Source of the DNA: Treponema parvum | GTDB lineage: Bacteria; Spirochaetota; Spirochaetia; Treponematales; Treponemataceae | Direction: 5' to 3' | DNA: 64,000 nucleotides | Assembly (NCBI RefSeq): GCF_017893945.1 | Contig: NZ_CP054257.1 | Coordinates: 496,001-560,000 of the forward strand | In this document: positions 9,284 to 16,947 of the stretch, one piece after another | Layout: every line of letters starts with the position of its first letter | Numbering within the stretch: position 1 is the first letter of the stretch | The notes under the pieces: generated by a model | Databases searched by the model: none | The model's input: the letters and a program-made list of their open reading frames with translations, nothing else | Told to the model about the DNA's origin: nothing | Translations under genes and position numbers: made by a program

Positions 9284-10348
9284 TTACGCCATCGTCTTTG
9301 ATAAGGCCAAGGCGTCAAGGATCTTTTCCATGACGGTAAAACTTTCGGGCGTAAGGCTTTCGATGGAATCATACTCGGTGTGAAAAAGTTTCCAAGTGTC
9401 GGGGAGTTTGCTTCTTATTTCAAATTCCTTAAGCAAAACGGAATCTTCGTCGCCCGCGGAAAAAGATTTTGTTTTTAAATCCTGAGCGGCTCCTATGTGG
9501 CGGCGCAGAACAAAGTTCTTTAATTCCTTTGTTTTTAACAGGTTTTTCATATAGGTTACGGCTTCATCCTCCGGCAGCATGGTGATCACAAGGGCGGGAA
9601 TCTTACACGCCAAAAAACCCGCGTTGTCGCTGTATGAAATAGGCAGCGTAAGAAATTGCGGCGACACCGAGCGTATGAGCGCCTTTGTGCGGTTTTCAAG
9701 GTCTGAAAACTGCGTTGTTAATGATTGCGGCGTTCCTTCAGGCAAATCTGTTTCGCCTAAGATCGGAACCGTTCCGCGCCCCGTGCAGTCAAAAACGTAT
9801 ACGTCGTCATTTTTCAGTCCCAGTTTTTTTAAATGATTTGCAAGAGCGTAAGATCCTATCCCTCTTACGCTTGCCGCCTGTGTTGAAAAAAGCGTCTCAC
9901 CGTCATCTTGCTGCCGGCCGCCGCTGTTAGGCTCCTTTTGCCGCTCGGGGACGTTGTGAATTGCTTCCTCGTCGCTGGTTTCCTGCCGGATTGTGCTTTT
10001 GGAAAATTCTTCGCCGTCCGTAAAAAATATCCTTACGTTGTGTACGCCCCTCATTTTTGAAAGCCGCACTGCAAGGTTCATGATGCTTATGACGGACGAA
10101 GAGTTGTCGTTTGCGCCGGGACTTCCGGGCGTTCTGTCGTAATGCGCTATTATCGTTTTTATGCGGAAGAGCGGGCTGTACGCCGTTGATGAAAAACTTA
10201 CGTGAATGTGCCGCCTTTCGTCGATCGGGATTACGGAGCTGTCTACGCCGCGCGCCGCAAGGTATTCGCGGATAAAGGCGCAGCGATCACAATCCATGGC
10301 TGTAAATTGCCTGTATACGTTAAGAAAATCGGTAGAAAATTTTTCCAT
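9284..10348 (-). CDS. M28-family zinc peptidase
   Basis: A 354-residue peptidase with the M28 aminopeptidase metal site visible in order: HYDRTPGSPGANDNSSS (His, bridging Asp), FFTDGEE (catalytic Glu plus Glu ligand), VFDCTGRG (Asp) and FHTEYDS (His). No signal peptide is seen, so a cytoplasmic role in peptide breakdown is likely. About 45 residues of polar low-complexity sequence (about 118-165) interrupt the domain after the DGEE motif. No clear Shine-Dalgarno precedes the ATG. It converges with the DUF362 gene, ending 36 bp away. Confidence 0.8.
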   Translation of the reverse strand: MEKFSTDFLNVYRQFTAMDCDRCAFIREYLAARGVDSSVIPIDERRHIHVSFSSTAYSPLFRIKTIIAHYDRTPGSPGANDNSSSVISIMNLAVRLSKMRGVHNVRIFFTDGEEFSKSTIRQETSDEEAIHNVPERQKEPNSGGRQQDDGETLFSTQAASVRGIGSYALANHLKKLGLKNDDVYVFDCTGRGTVPILGETDLPEGTPQSLTTQFSDLENRTKALIRSVSPQFLTLPISYSDNAGFLACKIPALVITMLPEDEAVTYMKNLLKTKELKNFVLRRHIGAAQDLKTKSFSAGDEDSVLLKEFEIRSKLPDTWKLFHTEYDSIESLTPESFTVMEKILDALALSKTMA

Positions 10349-10426
10349 CTTGTCAATTTAAAATCATCACCGCCGAACTGCCGATTTGAAATTTCCGGTA
10401 ATGATCGATCTGTCTTATTGAGACAA

Positions 10427-10466
10427 ATAAAAAGCCCGCCGCAGGCGTTTTGCAGCAGGCTTTTTT
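10427..10466 (-). terminator. rho-independent terminator of the RRM gene
   Basis: Read on the minus strand, a 9-bp stem (arms 10452-10460 and 10434-10442, two G-U pairs) closes a 9-nt loop and is followed by a T-rich run. It lies 4-10 bp past the RRM stop codon. The flanking A-run on the other side of the stem could allow some bidirectional use. Confidence 0.75.
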
Positions 10467-10469
10467 GCA

Positions 10470-10760
10470 TCAGTAATGTCCGCCGTCGTCGTGATTAAAA
10501 CGCGGCTTGCGCGGTTTTTCTTCCGCAACGTTTACGCGTACGCGGCGTCCGTCAACTTCTTTGCCGTTGAGCGTTGCAATCGCAGCGTCTGCGGCGTTTT
10601 CATCGGCCATTTCAATAAAGCCGAAGCCCTTTGACTGCTGTGTGTTGCGGTCCTTGATAACAGTAGCGGAAACTACTTCTCCGTACTGAGCAAAAAGATT
10701 GCTCAGCGTGTCTTCAGTTGTTGCGTAATTCAGATTACCAACATAAATTTTTTTGGACAT
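10470..10760 (-). CDS. small RRM-domain RNA-binding protein
   Basis: A 96-residue protein consisting of one RNA-recognition motif: RNP2 KIYVGNL at residues 4-10 and RNP1 KGFGFIEM at about 44-51, followed by a basic tail ending in aspartate and glycine. It resembles the single-RRM proteins of cyanobacteria and spirochaetes, often cold-responsive and abundant. The start at 10760 is chosen because AAAGGA lies 6 nt upstream and the protein then begins exactly at the RRM; an in-frame upstream codon would add 19 unrelated residues. It has its own promoter and terminator, so it is monocistronic. Confidence 0.92.
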   Translation of the reverse strand: MSKKIYVGNLNYATTEDTLSNLFAQYGEVVSATVIKDRNTQQSKGFGFIEMADENAADAAIATLNGKEVDGRRVRVNVAEEKPRKPRFNHDDGGHY

Positions 10761-10913
10761 AATGTTCCTTTCGCCTTTGTCAGGCCCTCTCTTTTTTTTG
10801 CTGTATGCCAGCTGCAAATCATCGTTTTCTTAATACTGTAATCTGAATTAACCACACAACCGCAAGGAAATATAAGTTTTCAGCACCGTCTTAAAGAACA
10901 CGGATCTAAAAAA

Positions 10914-10942
10914 AAAATACTATAACCTTAGTTTGCTGTCAA
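10914..10942 (-). promoter_or_regulatory. promoter of the RRM gene
   Basis: On the minus strand TTGACA (10937-10942) and TATTTT (10914-10919) are 17 bp apart. The predicted start is about 145 nt upstream of the RRM start codon, giving an unusually long leader for this compact genome. Long leaders are common on cold-shock RNA-binding protein mRNAs; whether this one is structured was not tested. Confidence 0.5.
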
Positions 10943-10958
10943 GAGGCCGATCAGTTAA

Positions 10959-10987
10959 TTGAAAATATCGAATTTTTATGATAGTAT
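10959..10987 (+). promoter_or_regulatory. candidate purA promoter
   Basis: TTGAAA at 10959-10964 and TAGTAT at 10982-10987 are 17 bp apart, about 48 bp upstream of the purA start codon. The purA gene has a normal GGAGG, so this would give a conventional leader. It is divergent from the RRM promoter. Confidence 0.45.
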
Positions 10988-11034
10988 TTTTTTGATTGAC
11001 TGAATAAATCTGCGTTTAGCGTCGGAGGCGGTAG

Positions 11035-12267
11035 ATGAATGTTGTTGTTATGGGCGCGCAATGGGGCGACGAAGGGAAGGGCAAGATCGTTGATTTTTTA
11101 GCGGAAAAGGCAAAATACGTCGTCCGCTATGCAGGCGGGGCGAATGCCGGACATACCATAGTTGTGGACGGCAAAAAATACGCCTTGCACCAAATCCCGT
11201 CCGGAATTTTACATCCCCAAAAATCGGTTTTTTTGGGCTCCGGCATGGTCATAGATCCGGAAGCCCTGTTTAAAGAACTTAAGATGCTAAGCGATAACGG
11301 CATAAATTGGGAAGGCCGCGTGTTTATTTCCGACCGCGCTCATATAGTTCTTCCCTGTTACAGACAGATGGATAAAGATCGCGACGCTGCGAGAAAACGT
11401 CCGATCGGTACAACCGGCCGCGGAATAGGGACGACATATTCGATGAAATCCGAACGCGACGGAATTCGCCTTGCGGATATGGATTGGGACGAAAGAATTG
11501 CCGATCTGGACAAGGACGACAGGGATTTTCTTGCGCCGTATACGGAAAGACTTCTTGCCATGCGGGTGGATATCGCCGCAAAGATGTGGGAATACCGTAA
11601 TGAAAATATATTGTTCGAAGGCGCGCAGGGCGCAATGCTCGATCTTGACAGCGGTACTTATCCCTATGTATCGTCGGGAGCCTCGTGCGCTTCGGGCGCT
11701 TCAAGCGGCGCGGGCGTAGGGCCTAGAAGGCTTGACAGAATACTGGGCGTTTTTAAAGCCTACCAAACCCGTGTGGGAAACGGCCCTATGCCGACGGAGT
11801 TCAACGCGTCGACGGAGAGCGAGCTCTGCGAATTTATACGAAATACCGGAAATGAATTCGGCGTTACCACGGGGCGCCCGCGCCGCTGCGGCTATCTTGA
11901 CCTGGTAGCTCTGCGCTATGCCTGTCATGTGAACTCAATAGATTCCCTTGTTTTGACGCATCTTGACATTTACGACTCAATGGATGAGATCGAAGCCTGT
12001 ATCGCTTATGAAATTGACGGAAAAATAGTTACCGATTTTCCTGCAAGCATTCCCGCTTTAAACAAAGTGAAGCCCGTCCTTCAAAAATTCAAAGGCTGGA
12101 AAACTCCGCTCAGTTCGTCGTCTTCATACAAAAAAATGCCTAAAGAAGCGAAAGATTACGTGGAATTTATCGAATCGTTTACGGGAACGCCTGTGGGGAT
12201 AGTTTCGGTAGGGGCGGAACGCAGCGCGACTTATTGCCGCATAGATCCTTGGGGAAATAAAATATAG
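11035..12267 (+). CDS. purA: adenylosuccinate synthase
   Basis: PurA converts IMP, aspartate and GTP to adenylosuccinate, the first committed step to AMP. The N-terminus has the GTP-binding motif GAQWGDEGKGKIVD (residues 7-20) with the catalytic Asp, followed by NAGHT, then IGTTGRGIG, the GAQGAMLD segment and the C-terminal TTGRPRRCGYLD motif. At 410 residues it is close to the family's ~430. A GGAGG lies 8 bp before the ATG. It is transcribed alone. Confidence 0.95.
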   Translation: MNVVVMGAQWGDEGKGKIVDFLAEKAKYVVRYAGGANAGHTIVVDGKKYALHQIPSGILHPQKSVFLGSGMVIDPEALFKELKMLSDNGINWEGRVFISDRAHIVLPCYRQMDKDRDAARKRPIGTTGRGIGTTYSMKSERDGIRLADMDWDERIADLDKDDRDFLAPYTERLLAMRVDIAAKMWEYRNENILFEGAQGAMLDLDSGTYPYVSSGASCASGASSGAGVGPRRLDRILGVFKAYQTRVGNGPMPTEFNASTESELCEFIRNTGNEFGVTTGRPRRCGYLDLVALRYACHVNSIDSLVLTHLDIYDSMDEIEACIAYEIDGKIVTDFPASIPALNKVKPVLQKFKGWKTPLSSSSSYKKMPKEAKDYVEFIESFTGTPVGIVSVGAERSATYCRIDPWGNKI

Positions 12268-12421
12268 GCTAGGCCCAGCTCTGACGGCATCTAAAAGAAG
12301 CGGCTTTGTTTCTGTCTCGGCGCCGCCATTGCAGCGGCCGCTGCGTCTCGTCAATCGGCGCACTATTGCGATCGGCATATTTCGGCAACCGGCACATTGT
12401 TGCAGCCGATGCGTCGCGGTT
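12268..12421. other. intergenic spacer, GC-rich and quasi-repetitive
   Basis: No gene is supported here. The stretch repeats short GC-rich words (cggc, gcagccg, gcgatcggc) on both strands without forming a clean tandem array or a clear terminator. Similar spacers occur at 42700-42940 and 59960-60200. Confidence 0.3.
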
Positions 12422-13279
12422 TTATGTCGCTCGTTTTTCCTGAATATCCAATAAGTTTCCCATAGTCTTTCTGGCAAAAGAGAGCCGCTCTTTCCAGTCT
12501 GCTTCTCCCAGATACCAGAATTCCGTAACATAACGCCGCACGCCCATTTCCCACGCGGTTTTTATGGCTGAAGGAAAGTCTACGATTCCTTGCCCGTACA
12601 TCATGTCGCGGAATTTCCCGGGCACGGTTTCTTTAAGATGCAATCCCACTATATGGCCTTTCGCTTTTTTAAGGTCTTCCAATACGTCATTTCCGTAAGT
12701 TATGGCGGCGTTGTTTATGTTTCCTATGTCGGGATAAACCGAAAGAAAGGCGCTGTTTATTTTATTCACGTAGTTCATCGCCTTTTCCGTTGTGTTCATA
12801 AAAGGAGTTTCCATTGTTTCGAAGGCCAAAATTATTCCGCTGCGGCTGGCCATCTCGACGCATTTTTCAAGGTTGCGGCCGAATCGTAAAACCGTCTCTT
12901 CCGTGGACGTCTCGTAATAAACGTCATAGCCTGCAAGCATTATCACCCGCACGCCTATTTTCGCTGAAAATTCCAAGGATTTTTCCATGATCTCAAGGCT
13001 TTTTGCCTCGATCTTCGGATTGTTACTTCCCAAGGGGTATTTCCTATGGGCGGAAAGGCACAGGGATCGTATGGGGAGCTCCGTTTCAAACTGGGCGTCT
13101 ATTATCCGTCTAAGTTCCGTTTTCGTCATATCCAGTCGGGACAGTTTTTCATCGGTTTCGTCTATGCTTACTTCCATAAAGTTGTATCCCGCGCCTTTTG
13201 CCGCGGTAAGTTTTTCTTTCCATGAAAGATCCGCAGGAACCGCTTTTTCATACATACCGAGCGCATACTTGTGTTTCAT
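12422..13279 (-). CDS. ulaE: L-ribulose-5-phosphate 3-epimerase / hexulose-6-phosphate isomerase family
   Basis: A 285-residue TIM-barrel protein of the xylose-isomerase-like AP-endonuclease family that matches UlaE/SgaU: it begins KYALGMYEKAVPADLSWKEKL and carries the PIRSLCLSAHRKYPLGS, ILAFETMETPFM, YPDIGN and GLHLKETVPGKF segments holding the metal ligands (Glu, Asp, His, Glu). The reaction interconverts L-xylulose-5-P and L-ribulose-5-P in L-ascorbate or L-xylulose use. No ulaABCD genes lie nearby, so the substrate in this organism is uncertain. The start is chosen for its AGAGGAA site; an upstream extension has no support. Confidence 0.8.
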   Translation of the reverse strand: MKHKYALGMYEKAVPADLSWKEKLTAAKGAGYNFMEVSIDETDEKLSRLDMTKTELRRIIDAQFETELPIRSLCLSAHRKYPLGSNNPKIEAKSLEIMEKSLEFSAKIGVRVIMLAGYDVYYETSTEETVLRFGRNLEKCVEMASRSGIILAFETMETPFMNTTEKAMNYVNKINSAFLSVYPDIGNINNAAITYGNDVLEDLKKAKGHIVGLHLKETVPGKFRDMMYGQGIVDFPSAIKTAWEMGVRRYVTEFWYLGEADWKERLSFARKTMGNLLDIQEKRAT

Positions 13280-13383
13280 AGATATTCCTCTTCTTTTTAG
13301 TGTCGTTTGACGGAGCTTTGTGTCCTGACCGAAAATGTGCCGTGAGCGGCGGGTTCGCTTCATTTGTCAGTTCTTATGATAAA

Positions 13384-13411
13384 ATTATAACTGTTGACGT
13401 TATAATGTAAA
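13384..13411 (-). promoter_or_regulatory. promoter of the ulaE-like gene
   Basis: On the minus strand TTTACA (13406-13411) and TATAAT (13384-13389) are 16 bp apart, about 105 bp upstream of the start codon. A long inverted repeat lies directly upstream of the -35 element. Confidence 0.5.
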
Positions 13412-13414
13412 GGG

Positions 13415-13457
13415 TTTATGAAAATTTTCTTTTATTTCAATTTAAAATTTTCATAAA
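13415..13457. repeat. 14-bp perfect inverted repeat between divergent genes
   Basis: Arms TTTATGAAAATTTT at 13415-13428 and its exact complement at 13444-13457 flank a 15-nt AT-rich spacer. It sits just upstream of the ulaE-like promoter and upstream of the divergent secreted-protein gene. It could be a regulator site shared by both or a cruciform-forming sequence; there is no gene end to terminate. Confidence 0.7.
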
Positions 13458-13530
13458 ACATATACAAACCGACCGTAAAATGATAAATTCCATACGGTTT
13501 CGGCAGAAGTTCGGCTGCCGGGAACGCGGC

Positions 13531-14064
13531 ATGAAAGTAAAATATTTTTTTTGGCTGTTTTTTTTGACTTCTCAATGTTTTACGCTCACAGGCGAAAATC
13601 CGCCCGCGCTAAAGCATAATCAGTGGTCGCTCATAATATACAGGCCTGAAAATTCCTGTGATCTGAACGACGTGCGTTGCTGGCTTAGGCTGGAAGACGC
13701 CGAAACGGGAGAAGACGTTACGTACGTTAAAGCTAAGGCAAACTATGCGTGGATAAACCGCAGCAAGGAAGGCATACCTTACGAGAGGACATATTATCTT
13801 TCAGGCGGAATGGCCATGCATCTTCTCATAAAGCCCGGAAAATATAAGATCGGTTTTTATACGCCGATTGACAGGCAGAATGACTTTTACGTTGAAAACA
13901 AAAAGCGGTGGGAATCAAACGTTTTTTATTACGATACGGAAAATCCCATAAAGGTATTATTTGTGAGTCCGACTTCCGATGAAAACGGATTTTACGACGG
14001 CGGCTGGTTTATAGATTATAAAGCGCCGAAATATTTTAAATTCACAAAGCCTAAACGGAATTAA
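13531..14064 (+). CDS. secreted hypothetical protein
   Basis: A 177-residue protein I do not recognise. It begins with a signal peptide (MKVKYFFWLFFLTSQCFTLTG) and the mature part is rich in Tyr, Trp and alternating strands (WSLIIYRPEN, GMAMHLLIKPGKYKIGFYTP, WESNVFYYDTENPIKVLFVSP), suggesting an all-beta domain exported to the periplasm or surface. The start at 13531 is chosen because it gives a clean signal peptide; an in-frame ATG at 13480 would add 17 basic residues. It stands alone between divergent and convergent neighbours. Confidence 0.6.
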   Translation: MKVKYFFWLFFLTSQCFTLTGENPPALKHNQWSLIIYRPENSCDLNDVRCWLRLEDAETGEDVTYVKAKANYAWINRSKEGIPYERTYYLSGGMAMHLLIKPGKYKIGFYTPIDRQNDFYVENKKRWESNVFYYDTENPIKVLFVSPTSDENGFYDGGWFIDYKAPKYFKFTKPKRN

Positions 14065-14166
14065 TCAAATCAAACAAAACCGCACTTTATGAGTTTTTTG
14101 TTGAGACCTTTTATTGCCCGGTTCGCAGGGTTTAAGTAAAAAGCTTTCTATTACTTGATGCGGGAT

Positions 14167-15762
14167 TTATGTAAAAATCTTTTTTACTTCCGCCATGAAT
14201 TTTTCGCCGCGGTCGAATTCGTTTACAAACATTCCGAAAGACGTAGCGCCAGGTGAAAATACTATTGGAATAAAACCGTCTTTTTCATCGCTGCAGTGCC
14301 GGGCAGCCTTATCTTCAAGATCCGATTTCAAAGTTTTAAGCAAATCCGAAAGATAATCGAACGGGCCCTTATATTTTGTGCCGTCCTGACAAAGCCGTTT
14401 TATGAGTTTGTCGGTGCCGCTTCCTGACAAAAGGTAAAGTGCCTTCACAGGAACGGCCGTTTTTTTCTTTTGCGACAGGATGTCTGAAAGAGCGGAAAAA
14501 TCAAGGTCCTTATCCGTTCCGCCTGTGATCAAAATGATCGGACAGTCGAACGATTGCGTAGCGGCGGCCGCAGCCTCCGGAACCGTAGCGCAGGAATCGT
14601 TGTAAAAGCGGTATGTAAACTTTAGATTCTTGTCTTTCCGGCCGCCCTCGTCCGAGCGGTTTTGCTTCCATTCATAAAAAAATTGCAGCCGATGCGGAAT
14701 TCCCGGCCATCCTTTGAGTATTTGGGCCGTGCGTTCGCTTGAAACACCGAAAAGTCTTAATACCAAGGCCGCGTTAAGGACATTTGTTTTCATGTGCGGC
14801 CCGGGAACGGGAAGTTCTTTTAGAATGATTTCTTCGCTTACCGAACCGTTAAGCGGAAGTCTCGACTTTCCCGAAAAATTCTTGCCGTATCCTTCCTGCC
14901 ACACCCCGGAAACGCCTTCGGGCAGCGGAGCCTTACCGTAGCGCAAAACGGTTCCTCGTGTTTCCGATGCGAACAGATCTCCCCATGTTCCGCCCGTCTT
15001 AGGCGCCGTCTCCGGCTCGTCGGCGTCCGCGTCTATGACGGTAAAATCTTCGGCCGTTTGGTTTTCATAGATCAAGCGTTTGTCGGCAACGTAGCTTTCC
15101 ATACTGCCGTACCAGTTTTGGTGATCAGGAACTATTTTCGTTATTATTGCGATTTTAGGTTTAAGAGTTCCCCGTCCGCGCAAATCCGCCAACTGCCAGC
15201 TTGAAAGCTCCAATACGATGGGAGTTTCTTTTGAAGTTTCGTCTAAAAACGTGAGAGGGCTGACGGTAATGTTTCCTCCTAAAAAGGCGTTAAAACCGGC
15301 CTTACGGAGCCCATAGTGAATTGCGCTTGCCGTCGAAGATTTTCCCTTGCTTCCCGTAACGGCTATTATGGGGGCCTTTGAAAAATACAAAAATATGCTT
15401 ATGTCGGTTTCAATCGCTTTTGCCGCCGCAAGGAATTTGTTGCCTTCTGTCTTTACGCCCGGATTTTTTATGACGCAGTCCGCCGATGAAAAATCTTCGA
15501 TCCTGTGTTCGCCCAGCCTGTAGGTAAGATGCGATTTGTCTATCGACGGATCCTTTTCAAGGCGCTCGACGGAAGGCTTAAGCTCGTCTTCGGTTTTCAT
15601 ATCGGTTACGGTTACGAACGCGCCTTTTTGTAAAAAAAAGCGCACCGAAGCTTCTCCTCCTCCGTTAAGACCGAGCCCCATGACCGTAATGTGCTTATCT
15701 TTTATGCTTTTAAGCGTTTTAAAAACGCAGCCTTTCGGATATGAAAAAAAAATTTCAGACAT
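14167..15762 (-). CDS. murD: UDP-N-acetylmuramoylalanine--D-glutamate ligase
   Basis: MurD adds D-glutamate to UDP-MurNAc-L-Ala in cytoplasmic peptidoglycan precursor synthesis. The Mur-ligase ATP loop VTGSKGKSST lies near residue 140, followed by ELSSWQLADLRG, the DHQNWYGS segment and the C-terminal SCATVPEAAAAA and LITGGTDKDLDFS motifs. At 531 residues it exceeds the usual ~450, with extra sequence in the central domain (about residues 245-310) and near 360. It is the last gene of murE-ddl-murD and has a GGAG site. Confidence 0.9.
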   Translation of the reverse strand: MSEIFFSYPKGCVFKTLKSIKDKHITVMGLGLNGGGEASVRFFLQKGAFVTVTDMKTEDELKPSVERLEKDPSIDKSHLTYRLGEHRIEDFSSADCVIKNPGVKTEGNKFLAAAKAIETDISIFLYFSKAPIIAVTGSKGKSSTASAIHYGLRKAGFNAFLGGNITVSPLTFLDETSKETPIVLELSSWQLADLRGRGTLKPKIAIITKIVPDHQNWYGSMESYVADKRLIYENQTAEDFTVIDADADEPETAPKTGGTWGDLFASETRGTVLRYGKAPLPEGVSGVWQEGYGKNFSGKSRLPLNGSVSEEIILKELPVPGPHMKTNVLNAALVLRLFGVSSERTAQILKGWPGIPHRLQFFYEWKQNRSDEGGRKDKNLKFTYRFYNDSCATVPEAAAAATQSFDCPIILITGGTDKDLDFSALSDILSQKKKTAVPVKALYLLSGSGTDKLIKRLCQDGTKYKGPFDYLSDLLKTLKSDLEDKAARHCSDEKDGFIPIVFSPGATSFGMFVNEFDRGEKFMAEVKKIFT

Positions 15763-15801
15763 AAAAACTCCGGAAAAACCTATTCCTTTGATCGGCTTTG
15801 A

Positions 15802-16926
15802 CTATCTTGAAGTTTTCAAAGAGGCCTTTATTTTATACAGACGCAAAGCCTCTTGGATTAACAGTTCCGTAAGATCTTTAAACGGCAAGCCCGCAGCTTC
15901 GCACATCTTTGGGAACATGCTTATGCTTGTAAAACCGGGAATGGAATTCACTTCATTTAAATAAAGTTTGTTTGTGTCCTTGTCGACAAAAAAATCTATG
16001 CGGCTTAAACCCGAAAGATCGAGGGCCTTGTATGCGTTTACGGCGATCTTACGGATTTTTTCTATGTTTTCCTCTTTTAAATCCGCCGGAATAAGCAGCG
16101 AGGCGCCCGAAGGATCGTTGTACTTTGCGTCATAGTCGTAAAACTGATGAGAAGGCAGAATTTCACCGGGCATGTAAGCCGTTACGGATTCGACGTCATC
16201 TCCTTCCGGCGCGGTTACGGAATTTCCGGTTACGCTGCATTCGATTTCCCTTGCGTTTATCGCTTTTTCGATCAGGACTTTGTTGTCCCAGTTAAAGGCG
16301 TCCATGAGCGCTACCGAAAGCTGCTTTTCATTTTCGGCCTTTGAAGCCCCGTCGGAAGATCCGGCGTTGCAGGGCTTTACAAAAAGAGGAAAACCGAATT
16401 CCTTTATTATTTGCTTTATAATTTCGTCGTAATGAGCCGAATTCATTAAATCCGAGCGTTTTAGGCATACGAAGGGCACGGTTTTTATTCCGGCCTGCTC
16501 AAGAATAAGTTTTGTCTTTTCTTTATCCATCGTAACGGCGCTCGCCAATACTCCGCATCCTACGTAGGGAATATCGGCCATTTCGCAAAGCCCCTGCATG
16601 GTTCCGTCTTCTCCGAAGGTGCCGTGAAGCACGGGGAATACTACGTCGATTTTTAAAGCTTTTCCGTTCACACAAAACGCCTGCGTTTTTGCTCCCGGAA
16701 CAACGCTTACGCGGTTGGAATCATTTTCAACTATGGAAAATTTTGCGCTCTCGTCGGCGCAAATTCTTTTGTATTCGTTTTCGTCCTGCAAAAACCAAAG
16801 GCCGTCTTTGGTTATCCCGATAAGGATAATTTTGTGATCTGTTATGTTCCTTGCGACGGCGGCGGCGGAAACCAGAGACACTTCATGTTCTCCGGATCTT
16901 CCTCCGTATAAAACAGCTACGGTCAT
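15802..16926 (-). CDS. ddl: D-alanine--D-alanine ligase
   Basis: Ddl makes the D-Ala-D-Ala dipeptide that MurF adds to the precursor. This ATP-grasp enzyme starts with VAVLYGGRSGEHEVSLVSA, contains the HGTFGEDGTMQGLCE loop, the FPLFVKPCNAGSSDGASK ATP-binding loop and the C-terminal LYLNEVNSIPGFTSISMFPK metal-binding motif. At 374 residues it is of normal length. A GAGG precedes the ATG. It lies between murE and murD with short gaps (21 and 39 bp), consistent with one operon. Confidence 0.95.
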   Translation of the reverse strand: MTVAVLYGGRSGEHEVSLVSAAAVARNITDHKIILIGITKDGLWFLQDENEYKRICADESAKFSIVENDSNRVSVVPGAKTQAFCVNGKALKIDVVFPVLHGTFGEDGTMQGLCEMADIPYVGCGVLASAVTMDKEKTKLILEQAGIKTVPFVCLKRSDLMNSAHYDEIIKQIIKEFGFPLFVKPCNAGSSDGASKAENEKQLSVALMDAFNWDNKVLIEKAINAREIECSVTGNSVTAPEGDDVESVTAYMPGEILPSHQFYDYDAKYNDPSGASLLIPADLKEENIEKIRKIAVNAYKALDLSGLSRIDFFVDKDTNKLYLNEVNSIPGFTSISMFPKMCEAAGLPFKDLTELLIQEALRLYKIKASLKTSR

Positions 16927-16947
16927 CTTACCTCCGATAAAACTGCA

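Noticed and set aside
9266..9290. Possible terminator between the DUF362 and M28 genes
   Set aside because: Only a 4-bp CTGC/GCAG stem with a loose T-run; too weak to call.
12124..12531. Minus-strand open frame overlapping the purA end and the spacer
   Set aside because: Composition is skewed to Arg and it overlaps two well-supported genes; a shadow frame.
14067..14104. Hairpin-like sequence at the end of the secreted hypothetical gene
   Set aside because: The CAAAC/GTTTG arms are imperfect with mismatches; not listed as a terminator.
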